This document shows positions 9,324 through 18,060 of a DNA stretch of 38,519 bases, one piece after another (the stretch's first letter is position 1; every line of letters starts with the position of its first letter). The stretch comes from JBBIPZ01 sp037442505 [NCBI: Deltaproteobacteria bacterium] (GTDB lineage: Bacteria > CALINM01). The stretch covers positions 1-38,519 of the forward strand of contig JBBIPZ010000020.1 of assembly GCA_037442505.1 (NCBI GenBank), read 5' to 3'. The notes beneath the pieces are model-generated. The model did no database searches, was not told the origin of the DNA, and was given only the letters and a program-made list of their open reading frames with translations. Position numbers and translations under genes: made by a program.

Positions 9324-10268
9324 TTAATAAAGTTTTGCAAAAAGTTCAATCTCTTCTGGTAGTTCAATATTAACCGTCTTAACATTCCTATCAATTCTTT
9401 TTACTAACCCCGCAAGTACCTTGCCTGCACCTAACTCTATAAACTCGTTGACACCTTGAGAAATCATATACTTAACACAATCAACCCAGCGTACAGGTGC
9501 TTTAACCTGCTGAACAAGTAGTTGTTTTATCTCCTCAACTGTTTTATATGGTTCAGCAGTAACATTAGAAACAACCTGAGCATCTGGCAACTCGATTTTA
9601 ACATTTTCTATAATACCTGACAACTTATCAGCAGCAGAAGCCATAAGCGGAGAATGAAATGGGGCACTAACCGGTAGTGGGATAATCTTTTTTGCGCCTT
9701 TTTCTTTAAGAAGCGCTGACACAGCGGGTAAAGCCTTATTGTCGCCAGATACCACCACCTGCCCAGGGGAATTAAAATTTGCCGGCGTAACAACACCTAA
9801 CCCACTATCTATTTCTTTGCAAGCATCTTCTACTTCATAATCTTCAAGACCAATCACCGCAAGCATCCCACCGGTTCCTACAGGTACAGCTTCTTGCATA
9901 AACTTGCCTCTTTTGTGAACAATCACAACAGCATCTTCAAATTTGATACTTTTAGCAGAAACAAGAGCGGAATATTCACCCAAACTGTGACCAGTCATAA
10001 ATCTGGCTTCTATGCCAGTTTTATTATATAACACCTTAAAAACTGCATAACTAACTGTTAATAATGCTGGTTGTGTATTTTCTGTCAGCTTTAACTTTTC
10101 TTCAGGGCCTTCAAAACAAAGCTTGGATATACTATATCCCAAAGCATCATCAGCTGCTTTAAATACTTCCCTAACCTCCTGATACTGCTCAAAAAGCAGC
10201 TTACCCATCCCAACATACTGGGAACCCTGTCCAGGAAATATTAACCCAACGTTAGCAAGTTTAGTCAT
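9324..10268 (-). CDS. fabD: Malonyl-CoA:ACP transacylase
   Basis: 314 aa. It has the N-terminal FPGQGSQ oxyanion motif, the nucleophile Ser95 in GHSLGEYS and catalytic His205 in APFHSPLM. It loads malonyl units on ACP for FabH and FabF. The ATG at 10268 is preferred over a GTG one codon upstream, as AAGGAA is 7 nt away. It follows the acyl-CoA dehydrogenase stop with almost no gap. Confidence 0.96.
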   Translation of the reverse strand: MTKLANVGLIFPGQGSQYVGMGKLLFEQYQEVREVFKAADDALGYSISKLCFEGPEEKLKLTENTQPALLTVSYAVFKVLYNKTGIEARFMTGHSLGEYSALVSAKSIKFEDAVVIVHKRGKFMQEAVPVGTGGMLAVIGLEDYEVEDACKEIDSGLGVVTPANFNSPGQVVVSGDNKALPAVSALLKEKGAKKIIPLPVSAPFHSPLMASAADKLSGIIENVKIELPDAQVVSNVTAEPYKTVEEIKQLLVQQVKAPVRWVDCVKYMISQGVNEFIELGAGKVLAGLVKRIDRNVKTVNIELPEEIELFAKLY

Positions 10269-10271
10269 CAC

Positions 10272-11444
10272 TTATTCCTTTTTTCCAGCATACTCTTTTA
10301 CCAGTTCTTGGCCAATGACATTTCTCTGGATCTGGTTAGTACCCTCATATATCTGTAGGATTTTTGCGTCTCTAAGCATCTTCTCAACAGGATACTCCTT
10401 CATATAACCATATCCACCCAGAACCTGTATTGCATCAAGGGTTACTTTTACAGCCATATCTGCTGGAAAAACCTTTGCCATAGCGGAGTATTTAGAAAAA
10501 TTTTCTCCGCCATTATCTATGTAACGTGCAACCTGATATACAAGTGCTCGAGAAGCCTCAATTTGTGTAGCCATATCGGCAAGCATATGTTGTATTGCTT
10601 GAAAGGATATAATTGGTTTGCCAAACTGCTTCCTTTCTCTTGCATATTCACACGCAACATCTAACGCCGCTTGAGCAACACCAACTGCCTGAGCACCAAT
10701 TCCAGGGCGAGTCATATCAAATGTTCTCATTGCAGCTATAAAACCAATGCCTTCTCTACCACCAAGCAGGTTGCTTTTGTGGACTCTACAATCCTGAAAA
10801 ACAAGCTCTCTTGTGGCAGATGCCCTTATACCAAGTTTATCCTCTTTTTTGCCAAAAGAAAATCCTGGTGTTCCTTTTTCTACGATAAAAGCAGAGGCAC
10901 CTCGCGCTCCTTTTGATTTATTTGTCATAGCAATAACAGTGTAAACATCTGCCTCCCCACCATTAGTTATCCATTGTTTTGTTCCATTCAAAATGTAGTA
11001 GTCACCATCTTTGGTTGCTGTTGTTTCAATGCCCGATGCATCGGAGCCTGCATTTGCTTCTGTCAAACCAAAAGCACCCAGCTTTTTGCCCTGCGCAATG
11101 TCAGGAAGATATTGTTGTTTCTGTTCCTCTGTGCCAAACAAAAGTATAGGATAAGACCCTAACCCGCTTGCAGCAAAACTAACTGAAACACCAAGACATC
11201 CCCAACTCAACTCTTCAATCGCAAGACAGTTTTCGAATGAACCATATCCTAAGCCACCGTAAGCTTCTGGAATATAGAGACCAAAAAGACCAGTCTTGGC
11301 AATATCATTCAATATTTCTCTTGGAAACTCGTTCTTCTCATCTAAATGATGTCTTACAGGAACAATTTTTTCCTTTGCGATTCGTCTTGCTAAATTTTTA
11401 ATATACTTCTGGTCCTCATTCAAAAAAAACTCTGACAATGACAT
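10272..11444 (-). CDS. Acyl-CoA dehydrogenase (FAD)
   Basis: 390 aa, full length for the family. It has an N-terminal helical domain, a middle beta domain with LTEANAGSDASG near residues 127-138, and a C-terminal helical domain with the catalytic glutamate near residue 367 (IYEGTNQIQRNVIG), as in short/medium-chain ACADs. It forms a trans-2 double bond in an acyl thioester and passes electrons to ETF. It sits between fabH and fabD inside the FAS II operon with a strong SD (AAGGGGGA). No ETF, thiolase or hydratase gene is nearby. Its substrate is unknown: beta-oxidation, branched-chain acyl-CoA or an acyl-ACP are all possible. Confidence 0.9.
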   Translation of the reverse strand: MSLSEFFLNEDQKYIKNLARRIAKEKIVPVRHHLDEKNEFPREILNDIAKTGLFGLYIPEAYGGLGYGSFENCLAIEELSWGCLGVSVSFAASGLGSYPILLFGTEEQKQQYLPDIAQGKKLGAFGLTEANAGSDASGIETTATKDGDYYILNGTKQWITNGGEADVYTVIAMTNKSKGARGASAFIVEKGTPGFSFGKKEDKLGIRASATRELVFQDCRVHKSNLLGGREGIGFIAAMRTFDMTRPGIGAQAVGVAQAALDVACEYARERKQFGKPIISFQAIQHMLADMATQIEASRALVYQVARYIDNGGENFSKYSAMAKVFPADMAVKVTLDAIQVLGGYGYMKEYPVEKMLRDAKILQIYEGTNQIQRNVIGQELVKEYAGKKE

Positions 11445-11459
11445 ATCTTTTTCCCCCTT

Positions 11460-12440
11460 TTACCATCTTATTAATCCTGCCCCCCAGGTAAAACCTGCCC
11501 CAAAAGCAACACATAATACAAGATCGCGTTCTCTTAAAAATCCACGTTCATAAGCCTCATATAAGGCAATAGGTATTGATGCCGCAGATGTGTTGCCATA
11601 TTTGTGTATATTGATATAAGTCCTATTCTCCGGGATACCTGTCCTTTTCTGGACAGCCGAAATAATCCTCAAGTTCGCTTGATGTGGCACAAGCAAATCA
11701 ACATCTTTTCCTTCAAAACCATTCTTATCCAATATCTCCACCGCTATATCTTCCATAGACTTTACAGCCTTTTTAAACACCTCATTGCCAACCATTTTAA
11801 CATAATGTAGTTTGTTCTCTACCGACTCAAACGATGCAGGGTGTAAACTACCTCCTCCAGGTATTTTAAGCAAATCTCCATAAGCACCGTCTGATTTTAT
11901 AATTGTAGATATTATCCCCCTATCACCTTCTAATGCTGAAACTACAGCGGCACCAGCCCCATCACCAAAAAGCACACACGTGTTACGATCACTCCAATCC
12001 ACTATCCTGCTTAATATTTCTGCACCAACGACAAGGATGTTTTTTGCTTCTCCAGCAAGTATAAATTTTTCAGCCACAGAAAGGGCATAAATAAATCCCG
12101 AACATCCTGCTGCCAAGTCAAAACATGCGGCGTATTTTGCGCCTAACTTATGTTGCAAAACACATCCGGCAGATGGGAAAAGCATATCTGGAGTAGCAGT
12201 AGCAAAAATAATGTAATCAATGTTTTTTGCCTTAACACCGGCCCTTCTTAGCGCGATTTTTGATGCTTCCAGGGCAAGATCTGTCGTTACTTCTTTTTCA
12301 GCAGCAATTCGTCGTTCTTGAATGCCCGTTCTCGAAGTAATCCACTCATCAGAAGTGTCAACAATCTTTTCTAAATCTTTATTAGTCAAAATACCTTTCG
12401 GTACATAAGCGCCAATACCAGTAATTACGGGTTTTTTCAT
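11460..12440 (-). CDS. fabH: Beta-ketoacyl-ACP synthase III
   Basis: 326 aa with the Cys113-His253-Asn283 triad (AGCSGFIYAL, VPHQANLRI, YGNTSAAS). It starts fatty-acid synthesis by condensing an acyl-CoA primer with malonyl-ACP. Primer preference (acetyl versus branched) cannot be read from the sequence, but branched-chain amino-acid uptake genes also occur in this window. A good SD (AAGGAAGG) is present, and plsX lies 11 bp upstream. Confidence 0.97.
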   Translation of the reverse strand: MKKPVITGIGAYVPKGILTNKDLEKIVDTSDEWITSRTGIQERRIAAEKEVTTDLALEASKIALRRAGVKAKNIDYIIFATATPDMLFPSAGCVLQHKLGAKYAACFDLAAGCSGFIYALSVAEKFILAGEAKNILVVGAEILSRIVDWSDRNTCVLFGDGAGAAVVSALEGDRGIISTIIKSDGAYGDLLKIPGGGSLHPASFESVENKLHYVKMVGNEVFKKAVKSMEDIAVEILDKNGFEGKDVDLLVPHQANLRIISAVQKRTGIPENRTYINIHKYGNTSAASIPIALYEAYERGFLRERDLVLCVAFGAGFTWGAGLIRW

Positions 12441-12451
12441 TTTACCTTCCT

Positions 12452-13471
12452 TTATGCCTTTGGAGATATGAGTTCAACATTTCTTTCCAATTCAAGCTTA
12501 AGAATAGTATTGAGCTTTTTATCAACACACTCCATAGCATACTTTATAGCATTTTTTATAGCATATGAAGAAGAGGACCCATGGCAAATAATGCTTATTC
12601 CATCAACGCCTAAAAGTGGTGCTCCACCATACTCTTCATAATCTACCTTTTTCTTTAAAGCCTTCAAGGCAGGCATAGCTATTAAAAAACCTGCCTTACA
12701 AAGAAGTGACCTGCTGACCTCTTCTTTCAAAATATTAGTGATTGCGTTAGCAACACCTTCTGCCACTTTTAACACAATATTACCAACAAAACCATCACAA
12801 ACAACTACATCTGCATTGCCATTAAAAATATCCCTTCCTTCTACATATCCGATATAGTTTAATCCCGTCTTCTTTAATAGTTCGTGTGCTTCACGTGTCA
12901 GGTCGTTACCTTTTTCCTCCTCTTCACCATTACTTAAAACACCGATACGTGGAGATTTAATGTCAAGTAAAGTTGAAGAATACACAGAACCCATAACTGC
13001 AAACTGCACAAGATGTTGAGGTTTAACTTCCACATTGGCACCAGCATCAAGTAAAACAGTAGCTGCTTTTGTATTTGGCATCACTGTAACAATGGCAGGT
13101 CTGTCAACAAAAGGCAATCTTTTCAAAGCAAACATTGAGAATGCCATCATCGCACCTGAGTTTCCTGCACTGATTGCAGCATCAGCTTCACCCTTTTTAA
13201 CAAGCTCAAGTGCAACAGCTATGGAAGAATTTCTCTTCTTTCTGATAGCAACAGATGGCGATTCGCTCATCCCAACAACGTCTGGAGCATGAACAACAAC
13301 ACAAGAACCTCTTTTTAGTCTTCCCCTGTATGTTTCAAGTAACCCTGTGAGAATTTCTTTATCTCCCACAAGGGCTATTGTTACATTATACTCCTCAGCG
13401 GCTAAGACAGCACCCTCAACATTGACATGAGGAGCCCTATCGCCACCCATCGCATCTAATGCTATTATCAT
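12452..13471 (-). CDS. plsX: Phosphate acyltransferase PlsX
   Basis: 339 aa. It starts MIIALDAMGGDRAP, the family signature, and has DAGANVEVKP near residue 137. It converts acyl-ACP to acyl-phosphate for glycerol 3-phosphate acylation, linking FAS II to phospholipid synthesis as a peripheral membrane enzyme. The rpmF-plsX-fabH order is highly conserved in bacteria. Confidence 0.96.
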   Translation of the reverse strand: MIIALDAMGGDRAPHVNVEGAVLAAEEYNVTIALVGDKEILTGLLETYRGRLKRGSCVVVHAPDVVGMSESPSVAIRKKRNSSIAVALELVKKGEADAAISAGNSGAMMAFSMFALKRLPFVDRPAIVTVMPNTKAATVLLDAGANVEVKPQHLVQFAVMGSVYSSTLLDIKSPRIGVLSNGEEEEKGNDLTREAHELLKKTGLNYIGYVEGRDIFNGNADVVVCDGFVGNIVLKVAEGVANAITNILKEEVSRSLLCKAGFLIAMPALKALKKKVDYEEYGGAPLLGVDGISIICHGSSSSYAIKNAIKYAMECVDKKLNTILKLELERNVELISPKA

Positions 13472-13480
13472 ACACCAAGA

Positions 13481-13663
13481 CTACTCTTTTTCTACCTGTA
13501 AGACCTTTCTGCCTCGGTAATAGCCACAGTTTGGACATACTATGTGTGGCTTTTTGGGTTCACCACAATTGCTACAGGTAGAAGCAGCTGGATTTTCAAG
13601 AAAATCGTGTGATCTTCTCTTTCTTGACCTCGCATGACTATGTCTTTTAAACGGATTTGGCAT
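13481..13663 (-). CDS. rpmF: Large-subunit ribosomal protein L32
   Basis: 60 aa basic protein with a zinc ribbon formed by Cys30, Cys33, Cys43 and Cys46 (CSNCG...CPNCG), i.e. the zinc-binding form of L32. SD AAGGAG precedes the ATG. It lies between yceD and plsX, the usual order. Confidence 0.97.
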   Translation of the reverse strand: MPNPFKRHSHARSRKRRSHDFLENPAASTCSNCGEPKKPHIVCPNCGYYRGRKVLQVEKE

Positions 13664-13665
13664 TT

Positions 13666-14196
13666 TTAACTCCTTTTGCTCTTATTTTTTAAAATATCAA
13701 ATGGACTACTCTTACGAAGACCAGTTGAACAGCTACATTTTTCCTTATTGAGGTTAGCTCCACAATGCTGGCATATCCCCTTACAGTCATCTCTACACAA
13801 AAGTTTAACAGGAATCGCCAACAACAACTGTTCCTTTACATAATCAGATAAATTTATCTCTTCATCGTAATAACCAAGCTCCATTTCACCTTCTTCATCA
13901 GACCCCTCTTCGCTTAAATCATCTTTTTTTGGCATAAGAAACAGGTGAAATTTATCTTTAATTACTATAGACGAATTATCACAACAACGATCACATTCAA
14001 ACTCCACATTTACTTTAAAATTACCTTTAATATCAACATCTTCTCCAATCTTTACGATATTAACGTCAACAGAAAACGGAGAAATAAGGTGCAACGAGTT
14101 GTGCGGTTCTTCTGCAAACATTTCATTAATTGCATCCACCGGTTCTTCCCAGCTTCTATCAATTTCACCTTTAATCTCTTTAATATTTATAATCAA
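13666..14196 (-). CDS. yceD: DUF177/YceD family protein
   Basis: 176 aa. The family is known from the yceD-rpmF pair and is implicated in 23S rRNA/large-subunit accumulation. The C-terminal CRDDCKGICQHCGANLNKEKCSC stretch is the cysteine-rich DUF177 end. Start choice: SD AGGAG is 6 nt from TTG (14196) and 3 nt from an in-frame GTG (14199); I prefer the TTG. It is the first gene of the long fab-rib-nusB unit, and its leader carries the two-hairpin repeat element. Confidence 0.85.
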   Translation of the reverse strand: MIINIKEIKGEIDRSWEEPVDAINEMFAEEPHNSLHLISPFSVDVNIVKIGEDVDIKGNFKVNVEFECDRCCDNSSIVIKDKFHLFLMPKKDDLSEEGSDEEGEMELGYYDEEINLSDYVKEQLLLAIPVKLLCRDDCKGICQHCGANLNKEKCSCSTGLRKSSPFDILKNKSKRS

Positions 14197-14205
14197 CACT
14201 TACTC

Positions 14206-14280
14206 CTAAAAGAGACCTTTGAAAAAAGCCTCTTGCTCTCGGAAACATCCAAAAGCCCCAACCATTTCCAATAATTTCAT
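14206..14280 (-). other. Possible leader ORF (24 codons) within the repeat element
   Basis: On the minus strand an ATG at 14280 opens a 24-residue frame ending in REQEAFFKGLF and a TAG at 14206-14208 that overlaps the yceD SD. The second repeat copy (27622-27696) keeps a similar reading (EQETFFKGLYL) but without a start codon and with an upstream stop. It may therefore be only a by-product of the hairpin sequence. No SD is seen. Confidence 0.15.
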
Positions 14281-14281
14281 A
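14211..14281 (-). repeat. Two-hairpin repeat element, copy A (yceD leader)
   Basis: 71 bp on the minus strand. The 5' part (14260-14281) forms a short hairpin, AATTATT-GGA-AATGGTT. The 3' part (14211-14233) forms a 10-bp hairpin with loop TTC, preceded by GAGCAAG. Copy B at 27622-27696 on the plus strand matches 18/22 in the first part and 26/28 in the last part, with a variable middle. Paired-position differences between the copies keep base pairing as G.U. It lies between the promoter and yceD, ending 3 nt before the SD. Confidence 0.7.
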
Positions 14282-14327
14282 CCACTTGCACAACATTGCA
14301 AATGTCTTAAAAATGTATAACTTTATA

Positions 14328-14355
14328 ATTATATTAAAAATTGGCATTTTGTCAA
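14328..14355 (-). promoter_or_regulatory. Sigma-70 promoter of the yceD-fab-rib-nusB unit
   Basis: On the minus strand a perfect TTGACA (14350-14355) and perfect TATAAT (14328-14333) are separated by 16 nt. Transcription would start near 14321 and give a leader of about 120 nt containing repeat copy A. Genes downstream are packed without comparable gaps, so this could serve the whole unit to base 109. Confidence 0.75.
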
Positions 14356-14376
14356 TTATTTAAACTATCACTGGCA

Positions 14377-15045
14377 TTAACTTTGTTTAATCAAATTCGC
14401 TTCAGCGTCTGAAACTCTAATGTAAAGGGGTGTTATTTCTGAAGCAAAAACCAGCTTGTTGGCATCAAATGATTGTCTACTTGCAATGCCAATCCCTTTA
14501 GACAAAGGTGGCAGATTAGAAAAACATGTATCGCTTTTGATATTTTTAATAAAGTCGTCCTTTATCACATAAAGATCACTTTTTTCATAACCTGCAATTA
14601 TTTTAGAAAATCTTTCTGGTTCCACTAAAGATGGTTTTATTATAGTAAGATTATTAGAGCCCTCTCTACTATAAACAGAAAAATAAAACAAGCCTTTCCC
14701 TGCATCACTAACAATAACGATATTTTTATTCATAGGAGCCAAATAGCTAAACCCTTCTAAAGAATTAACAGGTAAAACTGGCTTATTCAACCCCAGCGAA
14801 ATTCCTTTTACAAAAGCTAAACCAACTTTAATTCCAGTAAAAGAACCCGGACCGATATCCACTGCTATATAATCAAGAGAACTCATAAAATCGATTCTAA
14901 ATATTTCAAAAAAGGATAATATTTCATTCAACCAGAACGATGGTTGTATCGTCCTGTCAGCTTCCAATGTAAAAATGTCTGTTCCGTTTTCAAAATATGA
15001 GACTGATGCCTTAGCTTGGGATGTAGATACTGCTAAAAACTTCAT
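14377..15045 (-). CDS. tsaB: tRNA threonylcarbamoyladenosine biosynthesis protein TsaB
   Basis: 222 aa ASKHA-fold protein. Motifs are the N-terminal LAVSTSQ and VDIGPGSFTGIKVGLAF near residues 62-78, typical of TsaB/YeaZ. It partners with TsaD and TsaE to install t6A37 on ANN-decoding tRNAs. The ATG overlaps the rseP stop (ATGA). It is the last gene of the rpsB unit; no clear terminator precedes the next unit's promoter, which starts 20-30 bp after its stop. Confidence 0.88.
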   Translation of the reverse strand: MKFLAVSTSQAKASVSYFENGTDIFTLEADRTIQPSFWLNEILSFFEIFRIDFMSSLDYIAVDIGPGSFTGIKVGLAFVKGISLGLNKPVLPVNSLEGFSYLAPMNKNIVIVSDAGKGLFYFSVYSREGSNNLTIIKPSLVEPERFSKIIAGYEKSDLYVIKDDFIKNIKSDTCFSNLPPLSKGIGIASRQSFDANKLVFASEITPLYIRVSDAEANLIKQS

Positions 15046-16103
15046 TTCTTTTCCAAAAAAATCCTCATAATGTCGTTGTAAAAAACTACGATAGTGAGTG
15101 TAGCGATAAATATAATTCCTATGTAAGTAAACGCCTCTTTTAGTTTTGGAGAAGCAGTTTTTCCCGTAATAGCCTCAAATAAGAATAGAATAATATGCCC
15201 ACCATCAAGTATTGGAATTGGTAGTAAATTTAACACTCCTAAATTTATACTTAGCAGAGCCATAAATGCTATTAAATTCATTGTCCCTGTTTTAGCCGTC
15301 TCTCCAGCCAATTTGGTAATCATAATTGGACCACCAAGCGATGATACTGGAACAACACGCGTGATCAATTTATACACAGTAAGAACTGTAAGCTTTGTCA
15401 AATCATACACTTGCTGACAGCCTTTATAAAATGCTTTATGTAATGGATGCGATATTTTTACCAGTTCATCAGATGATACTATCCCCACAATCGGAACATT
15501 AACTTCCTCACCAAAAACGTTCTTGGTTTTTTCAAGTTTGGGGATAACGGTTGTAAGAAAAATATCGTTGCCTCTTTTAATCTCCAGCAATATTACTTTA
15601 CCCTCGCTCTCTTTTATCACCTTAGATACATCTTCCCAAACAATTACAGGCTTACCCTGTATTTTGGTGATGATATCGCCTTTTCTAATACCTGCATTAT
15701 AGGCGGGGTAATTTTCTTTCACATCGCCCACTTTAGTAGAAATGGTTTTATAACCCACCACATTCACTAAAAAAAACACAAGAAATGCAAATAAAAAGTT
15801 AAAAAAAGGTCCTGCAAAAACAATTAGCGTTTTTATTAAAGGCTTCTGAGTAGAAAAAGCCCTTTCCTTTTCTTCAACAATCTCTTCATCTTCCTCTCCA
15901 TAAAGTTTAACATAACCACCGAGAGGCACCGCAGAGATGAGATATTCTGTTTCTTTTCCTTTGATACCAAATAATTTTGGACCAAATCCGATAGAAAATT
16001 TTAAAACCTTAATATTAAAAAGTCTTGCCACTATAAAATGACCAAACTCGTGCACAAGCACCAATACACCAATAACTATTAACGCAGAAATTATACTTAT
16101 CAT
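15042..16103 (-). CDS. rseP: Membrane site-2 zinc protease RseP
   Basis: 353 aa. The zinc motif HEFGH (His18, Glu19, His22) lies in the first membrane helix. One PDZ domain (about 125-205, GIRKGDIITKIQGKP) follows, and the third ligand motif LDGGH is at 299-303 before the last helices. One PDZ domain rather than two, as in many non-proteobacterial homologues. It cleaves anti-sigma factors or signal peptides within the membrane. It is coupled by ATGA to dxr. Confidence 0.93.
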   Translation of the reverse strand: MISIISALIVIGVLVLVHEFGHFIVARLFNIKVLKFSIGFGPKLFGIKGKETEYLISAVPLGGYVKLYGEEDEEIVEEKERAFSTQKPLIKTLIVFAGPFFNFLFAFLVFFLVNVVGYKTISTKVGDVKENYPAYNAGIRKGDIITKIQGKPVIVWEDVSKVIKESEGKVILLEIKRGNDIFLTTVIPKLEKTKNVFGEEVNVPIVGIVSSDELVKISHPLHKAFYKGCQQVYDLTKLTVLTVYKLITRVVPVSSLGGPIMITKLAGETAKTGTMNLIAFMALLSINLGVLNLLPIPILDGGHIILFLFEAITGKTASPKLKEAFTYIGIIFIATLTIVVFYNDIMRIFLEKK

Positions 16104-17266
16104 AATTCAATCTTTTCCTTATTAATGATTTTGTTTACAAGAGCCTTTGTTTCTCTCTCTAACTCTGAAACAAAAGAAATATCATTAACTTCAAATGGTT
16201 TGTGTAGTTCTATAACTTTTGTAACTATCCGATATATATCATTAAAAACTATTTTACCGGCTAAAAAAGCATTAACTGCCAATTCGTCTGCTACATTATA
16301 AACGGCTGGATATGTTTTTCCAGCCCTGCCTACCTCATACGCTAACTTTAACATTGGAAACTTCTCCGTATCAACATCTAAAAATGTTAAGTTACTGACG
16401 ATGTTTTTCATATCAACATTGTTGTAAGCGATACGCTTTGGGAAAAAGATTGCATAAGTAATTGGATGCAACATATCAGGCTCACCAATATGAGAAAAAA
16501 AGGCACCATCGTTCATTTGAACAATCCCATGAATTAAACACTGTGGATGAATTATAACATCAATTTTTTCAAAAGGTAGTCCAAATAGGTGATGTGCTTC
16601 AATAACCTCCAATCCCTTATTCGCAAGGGTAGCAGAATCTATACTAATCTTTTTGCCCATTCTCCATACAGGATGATTCAATGCATCATCAACTGAAATG
16701 TTCTCAAGCTCTCTTTTTTTGAGGTTTAAAAATGGTCCACCAGATGCTGGTAAAATTATTTTTTTTACTTCATTTTTTAACTTCCCAGCCAATAACTGAA
16801 AAATAGCACTATGTTCGCTATCAACAGGAATTATATCTGCCTTATTTTTTTTTGCTAAAGGCATTATCAAAGAACCTGCTGAGACAAGACTCTCTTTATT
16901 TGCAAGGGCAACCTTAGAGCCATTTTGAACAGCCCAGTAAGTAGGAAGAATACCAGCAGTGCCAGAAAATGCTGATAATATTATATCATCTTTGTAATTT
17001 TCCAGAGCTTCTTTAACAGCTTCCAAGCCAAACTCAATTTTTGTATTCGATTTGCCAATACATTGAGACAACTTAAGAAAGCTATCGTAATCAGTTAAAA
17101 TGACTTTTTGTGGTGAAAATTCCTCAATCTGTTTTAGTATCTTCTCCCAGCTTTTGTTTGCTACTAAAACACTAACAGTAATCTGATCTTTAAAATGCCT
17201 TGCTACTTCAAGCGCTTTAATTCCAATTGTTCCTGTTGAACCTAATATGAACAATCTTTTCATCAT
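16100..17266 (-). CDS. dxr: 1-deoxy-D-xylulose 5-phosphate reductoisomerase
   Basis: 388 aa. N-terminal NADPH-binding GSTGTIG (9-15), the metal-binding DSEHSAIFQ, and NHPVWRMGKKISIDSATLANKG in the middle domain are all present. It makes MEP in the non-mevalonate isoprenoid pathway, feeding the undecaprenyl synthase gene two places upstream. Two ATGs stand in tandem (17266 and 17263); the first overlaps the cdsA stop. Confidence 0.96.
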   Translation of the reverse strand: MMKRLFILGSTGTIGIKALEVARHFKDQITVSVLVANKSWEKILKQIEEFSPQKVILTDYDSFLKLSQCIGKSNTKIEFGLEAVKEALENYKDDIILSAFSGTAGILPTYWAVQNGSKVALANKESLVSAGSLIMPLAKKNKADIIPVDSEHSAIFQLLAGKLKNEVKKIILPASGGPFLNLKKRELENISVDDALNHPVWRMGKKISIDSATLANKGLEVIEAHHLFGLPFEKIDVIIHPQCLIHGIVQMNDGAFFSHIGEPDMLHPITYAIFFPKRIAYNNVDMKNIVSNLTFLDVDTEKFPMLKLAYEVGRAGKTYPAVYNVADELAVNAFLAGKIVFNDIYRIVTKVIELHKPFEVNDISFVSELERETKALVNKIINKEKIEL

Positions 17267-18060
17267 ATTAACCTTAAATTTGCAAAAATATAAAAAAGAA
17301 ACCCGGTAAATATCAAGCTGTCAAATCTATCAAGAAAACCACCATGTCCGGGTATAGCTGTGCCAGAATCCTTTATGTTTTCACTTCTTTTGATACCAGA
17401 CTCAATCAGATCGCCTACCTGACCAACTAACGCTCCTAACACACCTAAAATTATTAGGAAAGCAATATTATGTGTTTTAAAAAACAATGCATTTACAATT
17501 AATGAAGCTATAATCGATCCAAACACACCTCCAAAAAGTCCTTCTACACTTTTTTTTGGTGAGATACTTGTCAGTTTATGCTTACCAAATTTTGTCCCAA
17601 CAAAAAAGGCAAAGGTATCAGTAAACCAATTAACAAGCAGCAGGTAAAATAGCCACTCTCTGCCCATATAAAAATTTAGTAACCTGTAAGAAAAACTAAG
17701 AAGAAGCGGGATATACATATTGCAAAAAAGATGCTTTCCTACATGTGAAACATAACTCTTGTATCCCTGCGTAAACAGCAAAGTAACAGAAGTTACTACA
17801 AACAGTAATACCCAGTAAGATAATTCGTAGTTGAGTTCGAACGAAGAATAAAAAAGAGTAACAGAATTTGTTAAAACCAAAAAAAATCTTTCAATACCAT
17901 TAATCTTAACTATGTTTGCAAGCTCCATCACACACCCCAACATTATGACGAAAAGTAGCGAAAAAATTAGATATGGATGTGCTTTAAAGATTAATAATAC
18001 TGCGATAGGAATTAGTATAACAGCAGTAACTACTCGATAAAAAATATTAGACTTTTCCAA
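17263..18060 (-). CDS. cdsA: Phosphatidate cytidylyltransferase
   Basis: 265 aa integral membrane protein with about seven or eight hydrophobic segments and the C-terminal CDS signature: SPKKSVEG, GQVGDLIESGIKR and PGHGGFLDRFDS. It makes CDP-diacylglycerol, the phospholipid head-group precursor. The start is TTG, overlapping the uppS end by 14 nt, with a purine-rich SD-like GGAGAGAAAGAAG upstream. Confidence 0.94.
   Translation of the reverse strand: MEKSNIFYRVVTAVILIPIAVLLIFKAHPYLIFSLLFVIMLGCVMELANIVKINGIERFFLVLTNSVTLFYSSFELNYELSYWVLLFVVTSVTLLFTQGYKSYVSHVGKHLFCNMYIPLLLSFSYRLLNFYMGREWLFYLLLVNWFTDTFAFFVGTKFGKHKLTSISPKKSVEGLFGGVFGSIIASLIVNALFFKTHNIAFLIILGVLGALVGQVGDLIESGIKRSENIKDSGTAIPGHGGFLDRFDSLIFTGFLFYIFANLRLI

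Noticed and set aside
8969-9373. Open frame of 134 codons on the plus strand opposite fabG
   Set aside because: Antisense to a clear FabG with catalytic motifs; serine/phenylalanine-rich low-complexity product with no RBS.
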